This document shows, piece by piece, positions 1 to 8,582 of a stretch of DNA of 28,117 nucleotides (positions are counted from its first letter, which is position 1; each line of letters begins with the position of its first letter). Origin of the DNA: Aureococcus anophagefferens (Eukaryota; Sar; Pelagophyceae; Pelagomonadales; Pelagomonadaceae); assembly GCF_000186865.1 (NCBI RefSeq), contig NW_008705627.1:41166-69282 (forward strand). The letters run 5' to 3'. The notes below the pieces were generated by a model that saw only the letters and a program-made list of their open reading frames with translations, ran no database searches and was not told where the DNA came from. A program made the position numbers and the translations under genes.

Positions 1-67
1 TCGCCGCGGCCTCGGCTTGCTCAGCACGGCTCCTCAGTCAGAGCAAGTCGCGCGATCTCTCGACGCC

Positions 68-548
68 ATGCGCGGCGCCGTCCTCTTCCTCGCCGCGATC
101 TCCGCGACGCGCGCCTTCGCGCCGCCCGCGCGCGTGCGGGCGCCGTCCCTGCGACGAGCGGAAGGCGACGAGGCTGTCGCCGAGGCCGCCACGACGGAGG
201 CGGCGCCGGCCGCCGGTGCGGAGCCGTCGGACGAGGAGGTCAGCGCGGCGTTGAAAGACAAGATGATGTCCTGGGAGGCGACGGAGGCGGAGCAAAAGGC
301 CGCGACGCTCGGCGGGCTGATCCCGGGCTCGTCCGGCGCCGACGGCTTCGACATCGGCCTCTACATCGCGTTCCCCTTCCTCTTCGGCTCCCTGTGCTTG
401 TTCCTGTTCTTCCCGCTCATCGGCAGCGCGCCTCCCGCGTCTTTCGCGCAGTGTTTGTCGTCCCCGCGACGTTTTTGTCGTTCCGCGACGCGGCGGTCCC
501 GCAGGCAACCTCGACGTCTCGTCCGTCGGCCCGCCGCCGATGTCCTAG
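68..548 (+). CDS. Plastid-targeted small single-span membrane protein, function unknown
   Basis: Two exons (68-422 and 505-548) give about 132 residues. The intron 423-504 has GC-AG borders (gcagcg to ccgcag), inferred because the frame after it reads a clean tail (GNLDVSSVGPPPMS) to a TAG stop. The start at 68 was chosen over an in-frame Met at 17 because it begins a signal peptide (MRGAVLFLAAISA) followed by TRAFAPP, the ASAFAP-like junction with Phe that directs import into red-lineage complex plastids. An Ala/Glu-rich linker follows (residues about 31-95), then one hydrophobic segment (about 96-118, GLYIAFPFLFGSLCLFLFF) and a short polar tail. That layout suits a thylakoid or plastid inner-membrane protein with a soluble N-terminal part. 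I do not recognise the family. It converges on the next gene, with 57 bp between stop codons. Confidence 0.7.
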
Positions 549-605
549 GCCGCGGCGCGCGCCTCCGTCATAAAGCACACGCGTGGGCCTCCTTACACGT
601 CCGAC

Positions 606-1433
606 CTATTTGGCCTCGGCCTTGCCCTCCTCCTTCTCCTCGTCGTAGGACGCGTCCTTGCTCTCGCCGCGCGCGTGCTTCGAGAGCTCCGGGTACTCGA
701 AGTCGTCGAAGGGCAGCACGGACTCGCGGCGGTGGCTCGAGCCCACGGTGTCGGGCTTGTTGTTCTTGATCCACCGCAGGTTCTCGATGAGCTCCTGCGG
801 CGCGCGCGCGCGCGTCTCCGGCGAGCGGCCCCCCTCGAGCGACGCGGCGCGCGCGCCTCCTTGGTCCCGCGGATGCCGAACTTGAGCATGTCGGCCTCCA
901 TCTCCTCCTGCGTGACGACTGCGCCGGGGACGCGCGGTTTCGCGGAGCGGCGGCGGCCGCGCGCGCGCACCGGGGTGGTTCGCCTCGGCGAGCGGTTTCT
1001 TCCTCGGAGACGCGTCGCCGTTTTTGTGCTCGTTCTCCGCCTCGTCGTCCGACTCCGAGTCGTCGTCGTCGTCGTCGTCCTCATCGTCGTCGTCGTCGTC
1101 CTCGTCATCCTCGTCGTCGTCCTCCTGCTGCTTCATCGCCCGCTGGAGCACCTGGCGGTACTCGAGCATGAGCTCGTTCGCCGGCTCGTAGGTCAGCACT
1201 GCGGGCGGCGGGCGTCGGCGCGCGCGCGCCGCGCGAGCACGGGGACGCACCTCGCTCGACGAGGGACGACGCCCGCTCGTACTCCTTGGCCGTGATCGCC
1301 GCGAGCAGCTGCGAGCGGGGGCGCGCGTCTCTCTTTTTAGCGCGCGCGCGCCGCCGTCGCGACGCGCCTCGCTCGTGAGCTCCTCGGGGGCCGAGGCCGG
1401 CGTCGAGCGCGTATCTCGGTCTTCGATGGGCAT
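606..1433 (-). CDS. ERICH2: ERICH2-like acidic protein
   Basis: Five exons on the minus strand (1433-1368, 1308-1251, 1198-971, 918-857, 794-606) join in frame to 200 residues. Introns are 59, 52, 52 and 62 bp; the first and last have GC-AG borders and the middle two GT-AG. The N-terminal half (residues about 13-62) reads EELTSELLAAITAKEYERA, then SSLVERVLTYEPANELMLEY. This matches the conserved helical segment of glutamate-rich protein 2 family members, a 'small unit then YEP.N' pattern I recognise from memory of the family. A long Asp/Glu run follows (residues about 75-100), then a short Lys/Arg patch and a C-terminal conserved-looking stretch (ENLRWIKNNKPDTV). The molecular function of ERICH2 is not established. 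The Met at 1433 is preferred; an in-frame Met at 1514 lies in AT-richer sequence that looks like leader. Confidence 0.65.
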   Translation of the reverse strand: MPIEDRDTRSTPASAPEELTSEARRDGGARALKRETRAPARSCSRRSRPRSTSGRRPSSSEVRPRARAARARRRPPPAVLTYEPANELMLEYRQVLQRAMKQQEDDDEDDEDDDDDDEDDDDDDDSESDDEAENEHKNGDASPRKKPLAEANHPGARARPPPLRETARPRRSRHAGGDGGRHAQVRHPRDQGGARAASLEGGRSPETRARAPQELIENLRWIKNNKPDTVGSSHRRESVLPFDDFEYPELSKHARGESKDASYDEEKEEGKAEAK

Positions 1434-1556
1434 GGCGAGACGCGCTCGGGGGCAGCCCGCAGCGGACACAAACGATGGAAGTATTAATGAGCTGCAAGTG
1501 ACTGAGGTAAACAAGTAAAGTAAACATGTAATAAGCGCAACGGCTTACGACGCGAG
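1434..1556. promoter_or_regulatory. Divergent intergenic region, probable shared promoter
   Basis: The 123 bp between two divergent starts are visibly richer in A/T than the flanking coding DNA (for example aagtattaatgagctgcaag and gtaaacaagtaaagtaaaca). I see no unambiguous TATA box. The short head-to-head spacing suggests a bidirectional promoter; this is inferred from position only. Confidence 0.4.
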
Positions 1557-3037
1557 ATGGCTCTCGGCAGCCCGGGCGGTGGCATGTCGTCGGACTACGA
1601 GCTGTCGGAGATCATGCAGCGCGTGCTCGCGCGCCCCGCGAGCGAGTCCGAGGCGCGCGTCGCCTTCGGGAAGCTCAAGCGCAAGTTCCGGCGCCTCGGC
1701 GACGAGGTCGTGTCCGGCGTCATCCAGGCGCGTGCGGACCCCAAGGTCGTCGTGGGCTGCGAGTACAACCTGCGGGACGGCATGGTGCCCGGGTCGCAGA
1801 CGCGGGCGCCGCCGCCGCCCAAGGAGCAGGGCGGGTCGCTGAGCCTCATCTTCGAGTTCTACAGCAAGCTGCAGAGCCCCGGCTTCCAGATGGGCCGCGG
1901 CCTCACGTACGAGGAGATCAAGAACTGCAACGAGCGCGTGAGCTTCTTCGAGCTCATCTGCTTCTGCCGCGACTTCAAGATCGTGCCGCGCCTCGCGTCC
2001 AAGTCCACGCTCCAGTACCTCTGGAAGGTCGCGACGGCCAAGTGCAACCGGTCGGCCGGCAACGCGGGCGACGGCGACCAGAGCCTCCGGGACGCGGGTC
2101 TGGATTTGGAGGAGTTCCTCATGATTTTGGTGCGCATCGCCCTCGTCGCCTACGCGACCAAGGCCATCGGCCAGCCCCAGCTCGCGGTGCAGCACCTCAT
2201 CCGGTTCCTCGATTTGGAGCACGTCGAGAAGATCCGGCACCACATCCGCACGCAGGGCCGCGAGACGCAGCGCCACGTCAACTTCCGGAGCGCCGGCGAG
2301 CTCGAGATGGGCTACGGCCGCAAGGCCCTCGAGGAGAAGAAGGAGGAGATCGCGAAGCGCGCGCGGAAGGCGTCGCGCGCCGCGATCGTCTTCTCGTCGC
2401 GCAGCTGAGCCTCCTCGCCAAGGCGCCGAAGATGGACGACTTCACGACGGTGAACAAGGTCAACTTCCTGAGCGTCGCGTCCCAGGTGCTCCTCGCGTCC
2501 TTCGACAAGGACATGGCCAACTTCCTCGAGCCCTACTGCAGTCTCCGCGCGGCGCAGCACTGGGTGCCGCTCGACGCGCTCGGCGTCGACGGCGGCACGC
2601 TCGAGCGGGGCCAGCGCTACGGCGTGCGCATCTGCGTGCTCAACCGGAGCGCGGAGACGCTCGTCGTCACGGACCTGCGCAAGACGGGCGACGCGGGCGC
2701 CGCGGTCCGCGCGATCTTCGACCCGAACCCGTTCGTGCCGGGCCTCACGCGCCACGTCGAGCTCCTCATCGAGCCGTCGCCGACGCAGGGCGGCGAGTTC
2801 GTCGGCACGGTCGACGTCGAGGTCTCGTCCAACGCGCGCAAGACCAAGGCCTTCGTCGTGTCCGTGCCGCTCTTCTTCCGCGTGGAGTCGGTCCACGTCG
2901 CCGTCCACGAGGCCGAGGCCGAGCCCGAGCTCGGCAACCTCGGGCCGAAGCGCCTCGCCCAGGTCGGCTCGCACCACCGCCTCCGCCACGGCGCCGGCGA
3001 CGACGGCGACGAGTGGCTCCACTCGAGCGACTACTAA
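1557..3037 (+). CDS. Conserved-looking two-part protein, function unknown
   Basis: Two exons, 1557-2369 and 2405-3037, join in frame to 481 residues across a 35-bp GC-AG intron (gcgtcg to gcgcag). The N-terminal half (residues about 15-250) is predicted to be mostly helical, with conserved-looking blocks (FRRLGDEVVSGVI, SFFELICFCRDFKIVP, DLEEFLMILVRIALVAY). The last of these resembles a degenerate EF-hand-like or armadillo-like helix pair. A charged helix (about 255-280) leads to a C-terminal part (about 320-450) whose alternating hydrophobic pattern (YGVRICVLNRSAETLVVTDL, HVELLIEPSPTQGGEFVGTV) suggests an immunoglobulin-like beta sandwich of the ASH/MSP kind common in ciliary proteins. I do not recognise the family, and a ciliary role is only a guess. 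There is no signal peptide and no membrane segment. Confidence 0.7.
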
Positions 3038-3059
3038 GATTGTGCTTTTTTAAGGGAGA

Positions 3060-3118
3060 GTCCAGTGGAGACTCCTCCTGGACCAGGTGGTTGCACTTCA
3101 CCTTACAGGTGATGTGCA
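3060..3118 (+). other. Two hairpin-forming sequences in the leader region of the Nit1 gene
   Basis: Between the preceding stop (3037) and the NIT1 start (3225) lie two inverted repeats. One is gtccag/ctggac (3060-3083). The other is tgcacttcacct, loop tac, aggtgatgtgca (3092-3118), with one mismatch in 12 pairs. They sit in the probable 3' UTR of one gene or 5' UTR of the next and could form RNA stems. Function is unknown; chance formation is possible. Confidence 0.4.
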
Positions 3119-3224
3119 CAACTTTGAACAATCGGCCAAGGTCTCCGAGTCGGCCCAGGCCTGCGCCTCCGCCGCGCGCATCAGCATCGCAGAGCTGCAC
3201 CGCTGCAGCCGCGCGCCGCAACCA

Positions 3225-4171
3225 ATGAGCGCGCAACTGTCGCGCGTGCTGCGGCGCGTCGGCGTCGGCCAGCTCACGGCGACGTCCGACCACGCGTCGA
3301 ACCTCGCGGCGGCGTCGCAGCTGTGCCGGCAAGCCAAGAGCGCCGGCGCCTGCCTGCTCTGCCTGCCCGAGGCCTTCTCCTTCATCGGCGCGGCGGCCGC
3401 CGAGACCGTCGCCCAGGCGGAGCCGCTCGACGGCCCGCGGCTCGGAGCGTACCGCGCGCTCGCGCGCGAGCACGGCCTCTGGCTGAGTCTCGGGGGCTTC
3501 CACGAGGCCGGCGCGCCCGGCGGCCGCGTCTTCAACACGCACGTCGTGCTCGACGCCGCCGGCGCGACGCGCGCCGAGTACCGCAAGATCCACCTCTTCG
3601 ACGTCGACGTGCCCGACGGGCCAGTGTTGATGGAGTCGCGGTCGACGGCGCCGGGCGCCGCGGCGTGCGTCGTCGTCGACGCGAGCGACGAGCTGGGCTT
3701 CACCTTCGGCCTCACGACCTGCTACGACCTGCGCTTCCCGGAGCTCTACGTCGCGCTCGCGCGGTCGAGCGGCTGCCACGCGATCCTCGCGCCGAGCGCG
3801 TTCACGCGGCCGACGGGCGCCGCGCACTGGCACCTGCTGCTCCGCGCGCGCGCCGTCGAGAGCCAGGCCTACGTCCTCGCCGCGGCGCAGAGCGGGACGC
3901 ACAACGAGAAGCGCGCGTCCTACGGCGCGCGGCCCGCGTCCGCGGACCTCGTCTCGTACGGCGCCGCGCGAGGTCGTTCGCCGTCGCAGGCCACGCGCTG
4001 GCCGTCGACCCCTGGGGCGAGGTCGTCGGCGACTGCGGGCCCGACGCGTCGCCCGCGCTCGTCACCGTCGACATCGACCTCGACAAGATCGCCAAGATCC
4101 GCGCGAAGATGCCCATCCAGGCCCACCGCCGCGGCGACGTCCTCGGGCTCCTCCAGGCCGACGCCGCGTGA
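3225..4171 (+). CDS. NIT1: Nit1-type carbon-nitrogen hydrolase (deaminated glutathione amidase)
   Basis: Exons 3225-3924 and 3990-4171 give 293 residues, the usual Nit1 length. The intron 3925-3989 has GC-AG borders; splicing there restores the family motif (K)RASYGHALAVDPWGE. The nitrilase-superfamily triad is present: Glu49 in LPEAF, Lys121 in YRKIHLFD and Cys166 in TTCYDLRFPELY. The segment AHWHLLLRARAVESQAYVLAAAQ and the C-terminal HRRGDV are typical of the Nit1/NFT2 branch rather than Nit2. Enzymes of this branch hydrolyse the amide of deaminated glutathione, a transaminase by-product (metabolite repair), in cytosol and mitochondria. The start at 3225 fits the family N-terminus (VGVGQLTATSD); the frame is open upstream to 3087, but those residues look unlike protein. 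No targeting peptide is evident from the chosen start. Confidence 0.93.
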
Positions 4172-4326
4172 GGGCGTGCGCTTCTTTCTAAACTTGCGAT
4201 GCTCGGGCCTGTGATGCGCCTCCCCTACGGCGTTCCGACGGCCTGCTTGAACAAATTCTTGATGTTGCAGTGCACTCCGTAAATGCACCAACAAGATACG
4301 TGGGCGACAGTCCGCCGGGACCTAAG

Positions 4327-4506
4327 ACAGTCCGTCGTCGATAGTTCACTGCGGTCCGTCGGGTAACAGCTACCGAATTGGGCTTAACAGTCCGTCGTCG
4401 ATAGTTCACTGCGGTCCGTCGCGTAAGAGCTACCGAATTGGGCTTAACAGTCCGTCGTCGATAGTTCACTGCGGTCCGTCGGGTAACAGCTACCGAATTG
4501 GGCTTG
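4327..4506 (+). repeat. 60-bp tandem repeat, three copies
   Basis: Units at 4327-4386, 4387-4446 and 4447-4506 are nearly identical. The middle unit differs in the stretch ggtaacag, which reads cgtaagag. Each unit contains gtaacagctaccgaa (4363-4377, variant at 4423-4437, 4483-4497). A partial unit start (cgacagtccgccggg) precedes the array near 4306. Directly after it comes a two-copy 15-bp repeat, gacgtcgcgggcctc (4506-4520, 4521-4535), which abuts the KAE1 start. The rest of the 4172-4545 interval holds no gene that I can see. Confidence 0.95.
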
Positions 4507-4545
4507 ACGTCGCGGGCCTCGACGTCGCGGGCCTCGTCCGGGTCG

Positions 4546-6433
4546 ATGTTCCTTGTCGACAACCTGCCCCCCCTGAGGGCGGACGAGACCGTCGTAGCCC
4601 TCGGGATTGAGGGCTCGGCGAACAAGGTAGGCGTTGGCATCGTTCGCTACGACGGTCGCAGCGGCGCGCGGCGGCGCGACGTCTTCGCGCGCAACGAGAC
4701 CCGCGCGCGCGCCGCCCGCGCGAGCGCGCACCGCCCGCACGAGCGCGCGCCGCTCGCAGGCGAGTATGCGATCCTCTCCAATCCGCGCGAGACGTACGTG
4801 ACGCCGCCGGGGAGCGGCTTCCGCCCGCGGGAGACGGTGTCGGCGCACGGGTGCCTCCGCGGGCGCCTCCGAGGCTCCGGAGCCTCGGCTCGAGCCTAGA
4901 GGCACCGCTTTCGACGGGCGACGGAGGCGCGTCGGCGCCTCCGTCGCCTCGTCCGGAGCCCGCGGACTTGCGACCGACGCGCGTGCGCAGGCGGGAGACG
5001 GCGCGGCACCACCAGCGCCGCGTCGCGCCGCTCATTGCGAGGTGCCTCGCGGACGCGGGCGTTCGCGGCGAGGACGTGGATTGCGTGTGCTACACGCGCG
5101 GGTCGGGCGCCGTGTGGGAAGCCGGCCGGGGGCGCCGCTGCGCGCTGCCGCGCGCCGCCGCGCCAGCCGAGACGACGTCGCCCGCCGGGCTCCCGGCGCG
5201 ACGGCGCGGCTGCGGCCGCGCTCCGGCACCGGCGCGGGACGCGCGCGCGCTCGCAGGCCGGGCATGGGCGGACCGCTCGCGTCGTGCGCGGTACCGGCCG
5301 GCGCCGACGCGAAATGGCGCGTCGTCGACGTCGCGTCGACGCGGGCGCGCCGCGCGCCGGAGAACGCGTCGACGCGTCGAGGGCCCGCCTCGTCGCGATC
5401 GCTCGTCCGAGCGCGCGCCGCGTCGCGCGAAAGCGGTCGAAACGGGCGGCCCGGGAACGCGGGCGCGTCCCACGCGCGCGCCGCCCAGGTCGCGGCGCGG
5501 GTCGCGGCGCGGCTCCGGCGCGCGACACGGCCGGCGGGCCGCAAGTCGCCCGGCGACGCCTTGGATCGCGCGAGCTTGGTCGCGTCGGTCGCGTCGGCCG
5601 CTGTCCGGACGGGCGGGCGCCGCCCGGCGGGCGCCCGACGAGGCGCCGAGCGCGCGCGCGCGCGCGTCGACGCCGGCCCGGCGACGTCGGCCCCCGCCCA
5701 GGCGCGGCTCTGGCGCGTGCCGCTCGTGCCCGTGAACCACTGCGTCGCGCACATCGAGATGGGCCGCGTCGCCACAGCCGCGAGCGACCCCGTCGTGCTC
5801 TACGTGAGCGGCGGCAACACGCAGGTCCTCGCGTACAGCGGCGACCGCTACCGCATCTTCGGCGAGACCGTCGACATCGCCGTCGGCAACTGCCTCGACC
5901 GGTTCGCGCGCGCCGTTGGCCTGAGCAACGATCCATCGCCGGGCCTCAACGTCGAGCGCGCCGCGGCGCGCGGCCGCGCGCTCGTCCCGCTGCCCTACGG
6001 CGTCAAGGGCATGGACGTGTCGTTCAGCGGCCTCCTAACGCACGCCGAGGCGCGCGCGCGGCGGCGCCCCTCGCCGGGCGCGGCGACGGCCGAGGACCTC
6101 TGCTTCTCGCTCCAGGAGACAATCTTCGCGATGCTCGTCGAGGTCACGGAGCGCGCGATGGCGCACTGTGGCCGCAAGGACGTGCTCCTCGTCGGCGGCG
6201 TCGGCTGCAACGCGCGCCTCCAGGCCATGATGGCCGACATGGCCCGCGGCCGCGGCGGCGCGTGCTGCAAGATGGACCAGCGCTACTGCATCGACAACGG
6301 CGCCATGATCGCCCAGGCGGGCATCTTCGCATACCAGCACGGCGCGCGGACGCCTCTCGCCGCGTGCGACTGCACGCAGCGCTTTCGCACCGACGACGTG
6401 CGCGCGATCTGGCGCAAGGGCACGGATCGCTGA
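4546..6433 (+). CDS. OSGEP: KEOPS catalytic subunit Kae1 (tRNA N6-threonylcarbamoyladenosine synthase)
   Basis: Six exons (4546-4654, 4760-4826, 4991-5101, 5257-5290, 5489-5506, 5702-6433) join to 356 residues and reproduce the Kae1/OSGEP family from end to end. Landmarks are [16 protein letters not shown] at the N-terminus, [16 protein letters not shown], the metal-binding HxxxH pair in [12 protein letters not shown] (His126 and His130), [13 protein letters not shown], the NCLDRFAR motif, [20 protein letters not shown]-like [14 protein letters not shown] and [12 protein letters not shown]. Kae1 transfers the threonylcarbamoyl group to A37 of tRNAs that read ANN codons, within the KEOPS complex. 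The GSANKVG signature marks the cytosolic/archaeal-type Kae1 rather than the mitochondrial Qri7 type. Introns 1, 3 and 4 have GT-AG borders and introns 2 and 5 GC-AG; exon 5 is only 18 nt. The start at 4546 is the only Met before the conserved N-terminus apart from repeat-derived codons. Confidence 0.93.
4827..4990. mobile_element. KAE1 intron 2, introner-like with 11-bp direct flanking repeat
   Basis: This intron begins with gcgggagacgg (4827-4837), and the same 11 bases follow its acceptor (4991-5001). The donor GC is the start of the duplicated sequence and the acceptor is gcgcag, as expected for an insertion with target duplication. Inside are a perfect 20-bp palindrome (4869-4888, ccgaggctccggagcctcgg) and an 11-bp stem with a 4-nt loop (4920-4945). 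The family is unknown; it shares no obvious core with the other introners here. Confidence 0.55.
5291..5488. mobile_element. KAE1 intron 4, probable old introner
   Basis: The 198-bp GT-AG intron matches the size class of the introners. Its core carries gatcgctcgtccgag (5398-5412), identical over 15 bp to the kinesin introner (27604-27618) and over 12 bp to the introner at 13157-13348. Its border octamers, gtaccggc and gtcgcggc, agree at 6 of 8 positions, which suggests an eroded target duplication. Confidence 0.5.
5507..5701. mobile_element. KAE1 intron 5, introner with 8-bp target duplication
   Basis: A 195-bp GC-AG intron. The octamer gcgcggct occurs at 5507-5514 (the donor side, forming the GC donor) and again at 5702-5709, right after the acceptor cccag. 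Splicing here rebuilds the conserved Kae1 stretch [12 protein letters not shown]. The interior is very GC-rich and I could not see convincing terminal inverted repeats. Confidence 0.6.
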
Positions 6434-6451
6434 AGCGGGACTAGAGTTCAA

Positions 6452-6587
6452 TTCGGTAGCTGTTACTTATGCGGAATACGGCAACTCATCCTCAAACATT
6501 TCGGTAGCTGTTACTTAGACGGACTACAGCAAATCATCGGGCCTCGGGCCCGGACCGACGACCACCAAGCATTTCGGTAGCTGTTAC
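6452..6587 (+). repeat. Three copies of ttcggtagctgttac downstream of KAE1
   Basis: Copies lie at 6452-6466, 6500-6514 and 6573-6587. The last two extend further (ttagacggact and then cagcaaatcatcgggcctcg). The core is the exact reverse complement of gtaacagctaccgaa in the 60-bp repeats upstream of KAE1, so the gene is bracketed by inverted motif arrays. The remainder of 6434-6678 holds nothing else that I recognise. Confidence 0.9.
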
Positions 6588-6678
6588 TTAGACGGACTCC
6601 AGCAAATCATCGGGCCTCGGACCCGGAAATTGCCGATGCGACGATCGGTCCATGCTTTCGACGCATAGACCCGGCGCT

Positions 6679-7311
6679 AGGACGCGCCGCTCGGCCGTCC
6701 GCGCGCAATTTTGCATCGACCGATCACCATCGCTGTGTTCCGCCGGACGCATCGGCATCGTGGAGCTCATCGAGGGCGACCCTCACGGTTTTGGACGACC
6801 GCGCGCCGCGCGACACTCGCCGAGATCGTCGCGGCCGAGAACGAGCGGACGGCCACCGCGGCCCTGATGCGGCCGCGTCCGCGCCTCGCTCGGGGCCTCT
6901 GTCGGTCGCGCGTCCATCGCCAGTTACGAACGTCGCCGCGGGTTGCTGGGCAGCTGCAGAGGGAGCCTTTGGGCGCGCCCAGGGTCCCAAAACGGCTGTA
7001 TTTTCACCTAAATTCAGGCCAATATGGCTCGTTTGAGCCGCAGCGTAGCCCAGCTGGCTTTCTGCCAGCCCCATTGTGTTTCTCCTAACTACGCTTCTGG
7101 AGCCTCGCGGCTCCTCCTGGGCTTGCTGGCCGCAGGCCAGCTACTTTTTTGGGCCAAACAGGCCAATTTTGTGCATCTTCTCAGCACAGGACCACTCATG
7201 ATGATGGTGCTTCGGTACTACTCTCACGGAGTTCGAGGGACGTAGCAAGGTCCCCACCTTTCTTTTACGCCTTCGGCGCCTTCGGCGCCTCTTCGGCGCC
7301 TCCGGCGCCGG
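6679..7311 (-). repeat. Truncated copy of the 1.27-kb repeat (A part only)
   Basis: From aggacgcgccgctcggccg to the GGCGCC-rich end, this segment is a near copy of 7870-8503 and 11055-11711. It lacks the B part that precedes A in the two full copies and abuts full copy 1 directly at 7312. Frames inside are open only because of base composition; several shared ORFs are not convincing proteins, so I treat it as non-coding. Confidence 0.85.
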
Positions 7312-8575
7312 TTTTTTGGACACGGCACCTATTTCGTGCTGGCCGGGGGTGGAGCTGAAACTCCGACACTGTCGGAGTTTCATGATGAGGCTCCGACAGG
7401 CCAAGTCTTGCGAGGTGTGCGCCCCCTGGAGGCCCACCGGCGGTCACACCGTGTCCTAGGGGTTCATATGGACGCCGCTGACCCGCGGCGCGCTGCAATT
7501 CGGTGCCGGCGGCGCGAGCCGCAACGGTTTCGGACCGAGCGCGACGCCGTGGCGCCGGGGCCAGAGCGGCGCCCGCCGACGCCGTGGACCGTACCCGCGC
7601 CCCACACACGCCCACCGTATGTTAATCGACGCGCTCCGCCGAAAGATCTTGGAAATCGCTGGGAATCCGGCCGCGGCGCGCCGCGAACTCGCTCCGCCGT
7701 AGCGCGACACCGTGGCGCCGAGGGCCAGGGCGGCGCCCGCCGACGCCGTGGACCGTACCGGCGGCCCAGACACGCCCACCGTATGTCGTTCGACGCGCTC
7801 CAACAACACATTGTTGGAAATCGCTGGGAATCCGGCTGCGGCGCGCCGCGAACTCGCTCCGCCGTCGCGCGAGGACGCGCCGCTCGGCCGTCCGCGCGCA
7901 ATTTTGCATCCACCGATCACCATCGCTGTGTTCCGTCGGACGCATCGGCATCATGGAGCTCGTCGAGGGCGACCCTCACGGTTTTGGACGACCGCGCGCC
8001 GCGCGACGCTCGCCGAGATCGTCGCGACCGAGAACCAGCGGACGGCCACCGCGGCCCTGATGTGGCCCCGTCCGCGCCTCGCTCGGGGCCTCTGCCGGTC
8101 GCGCGTCCATCCCCAGTTACGAACGTCGCCGCGGGAGGCTGGGCAGATGCAGAGAGAGCCTTTTGGCACGCCCAGGGTCCCAAAACGGCTGTATTTCCAC
8201 CTAAATTCATGCCAATATGGCTCGTTTGAGCGGCAGCTTGGCCCAGCTGGCTTTCTGCCAGCCCCGTTGTGTTTCTCCTAACTACGCCCCTGGAGCCTCG
8301 CGGCTCCTCCTGGGCTTGCTGGTCGCAGGCCAGCTACTTTTTTGGGCCAAACAGGCCAATTTTGTGCATCTTCTCAGCACAGGACCACTCATGATGATGG
8401 TGCTTCGGTACTACTCTCACGGAGTTCGAGGGACGTAGCAAGGTCCCCACCTTTCTTTTACGCCTTCGGCGCCTTCGGCGCCTCTTCGGCGCCTCCGGCG
8501 CCGGTTTTTTTCTTTTTTTTCCCTCTTTTTTTCTCTTTTTTGGTCTCTGCCAGCATGAAAAAAGTGCCGTTTTTT
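7312..8575 (-). repeat. Full copy 1 of a 1.27-kb dispersed repeat of unknown family
   Basis: The unit starts with a T run and ggacacggcacc, and runs through a B part and an A part to cagcatgaaaaaagtgcc and a second T run. The B part (about 7318-7868) contains two tandem subrepeats of about 163 bp (from 7543 and from 7706). The A part ends in four GGCGCC-containing modules (8461-8503) followed by a long pyrimidine tract. Read on the minus strand, the unit ends in ggtgccgtgtcc plus a short A run, which would suit a retroposed transcript. I found no reverse transcriptase and no clear target duplication, so the class is unknown. Confidence 0.85.
7358..7380. other. 23-bp palindrome in repeat copy 1
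   Basis: The sequence has 11-bp perfect arms, aaactccgaca and tgtcggagttt, around one central base. The equivalent site in copy 2 (10541-10563) has matching changes in both arms. It could be a protein-binding palindrome or an RNA stem. Confidence 0.75.
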
Positions 8576-8582
8576 CGCCCCA

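Noticed and set aside
4327..4506. CRISPR-like array
   Set aside because: The units are contiguous 60-bp tandem copies without variable spacers, in a eukaryotic context.
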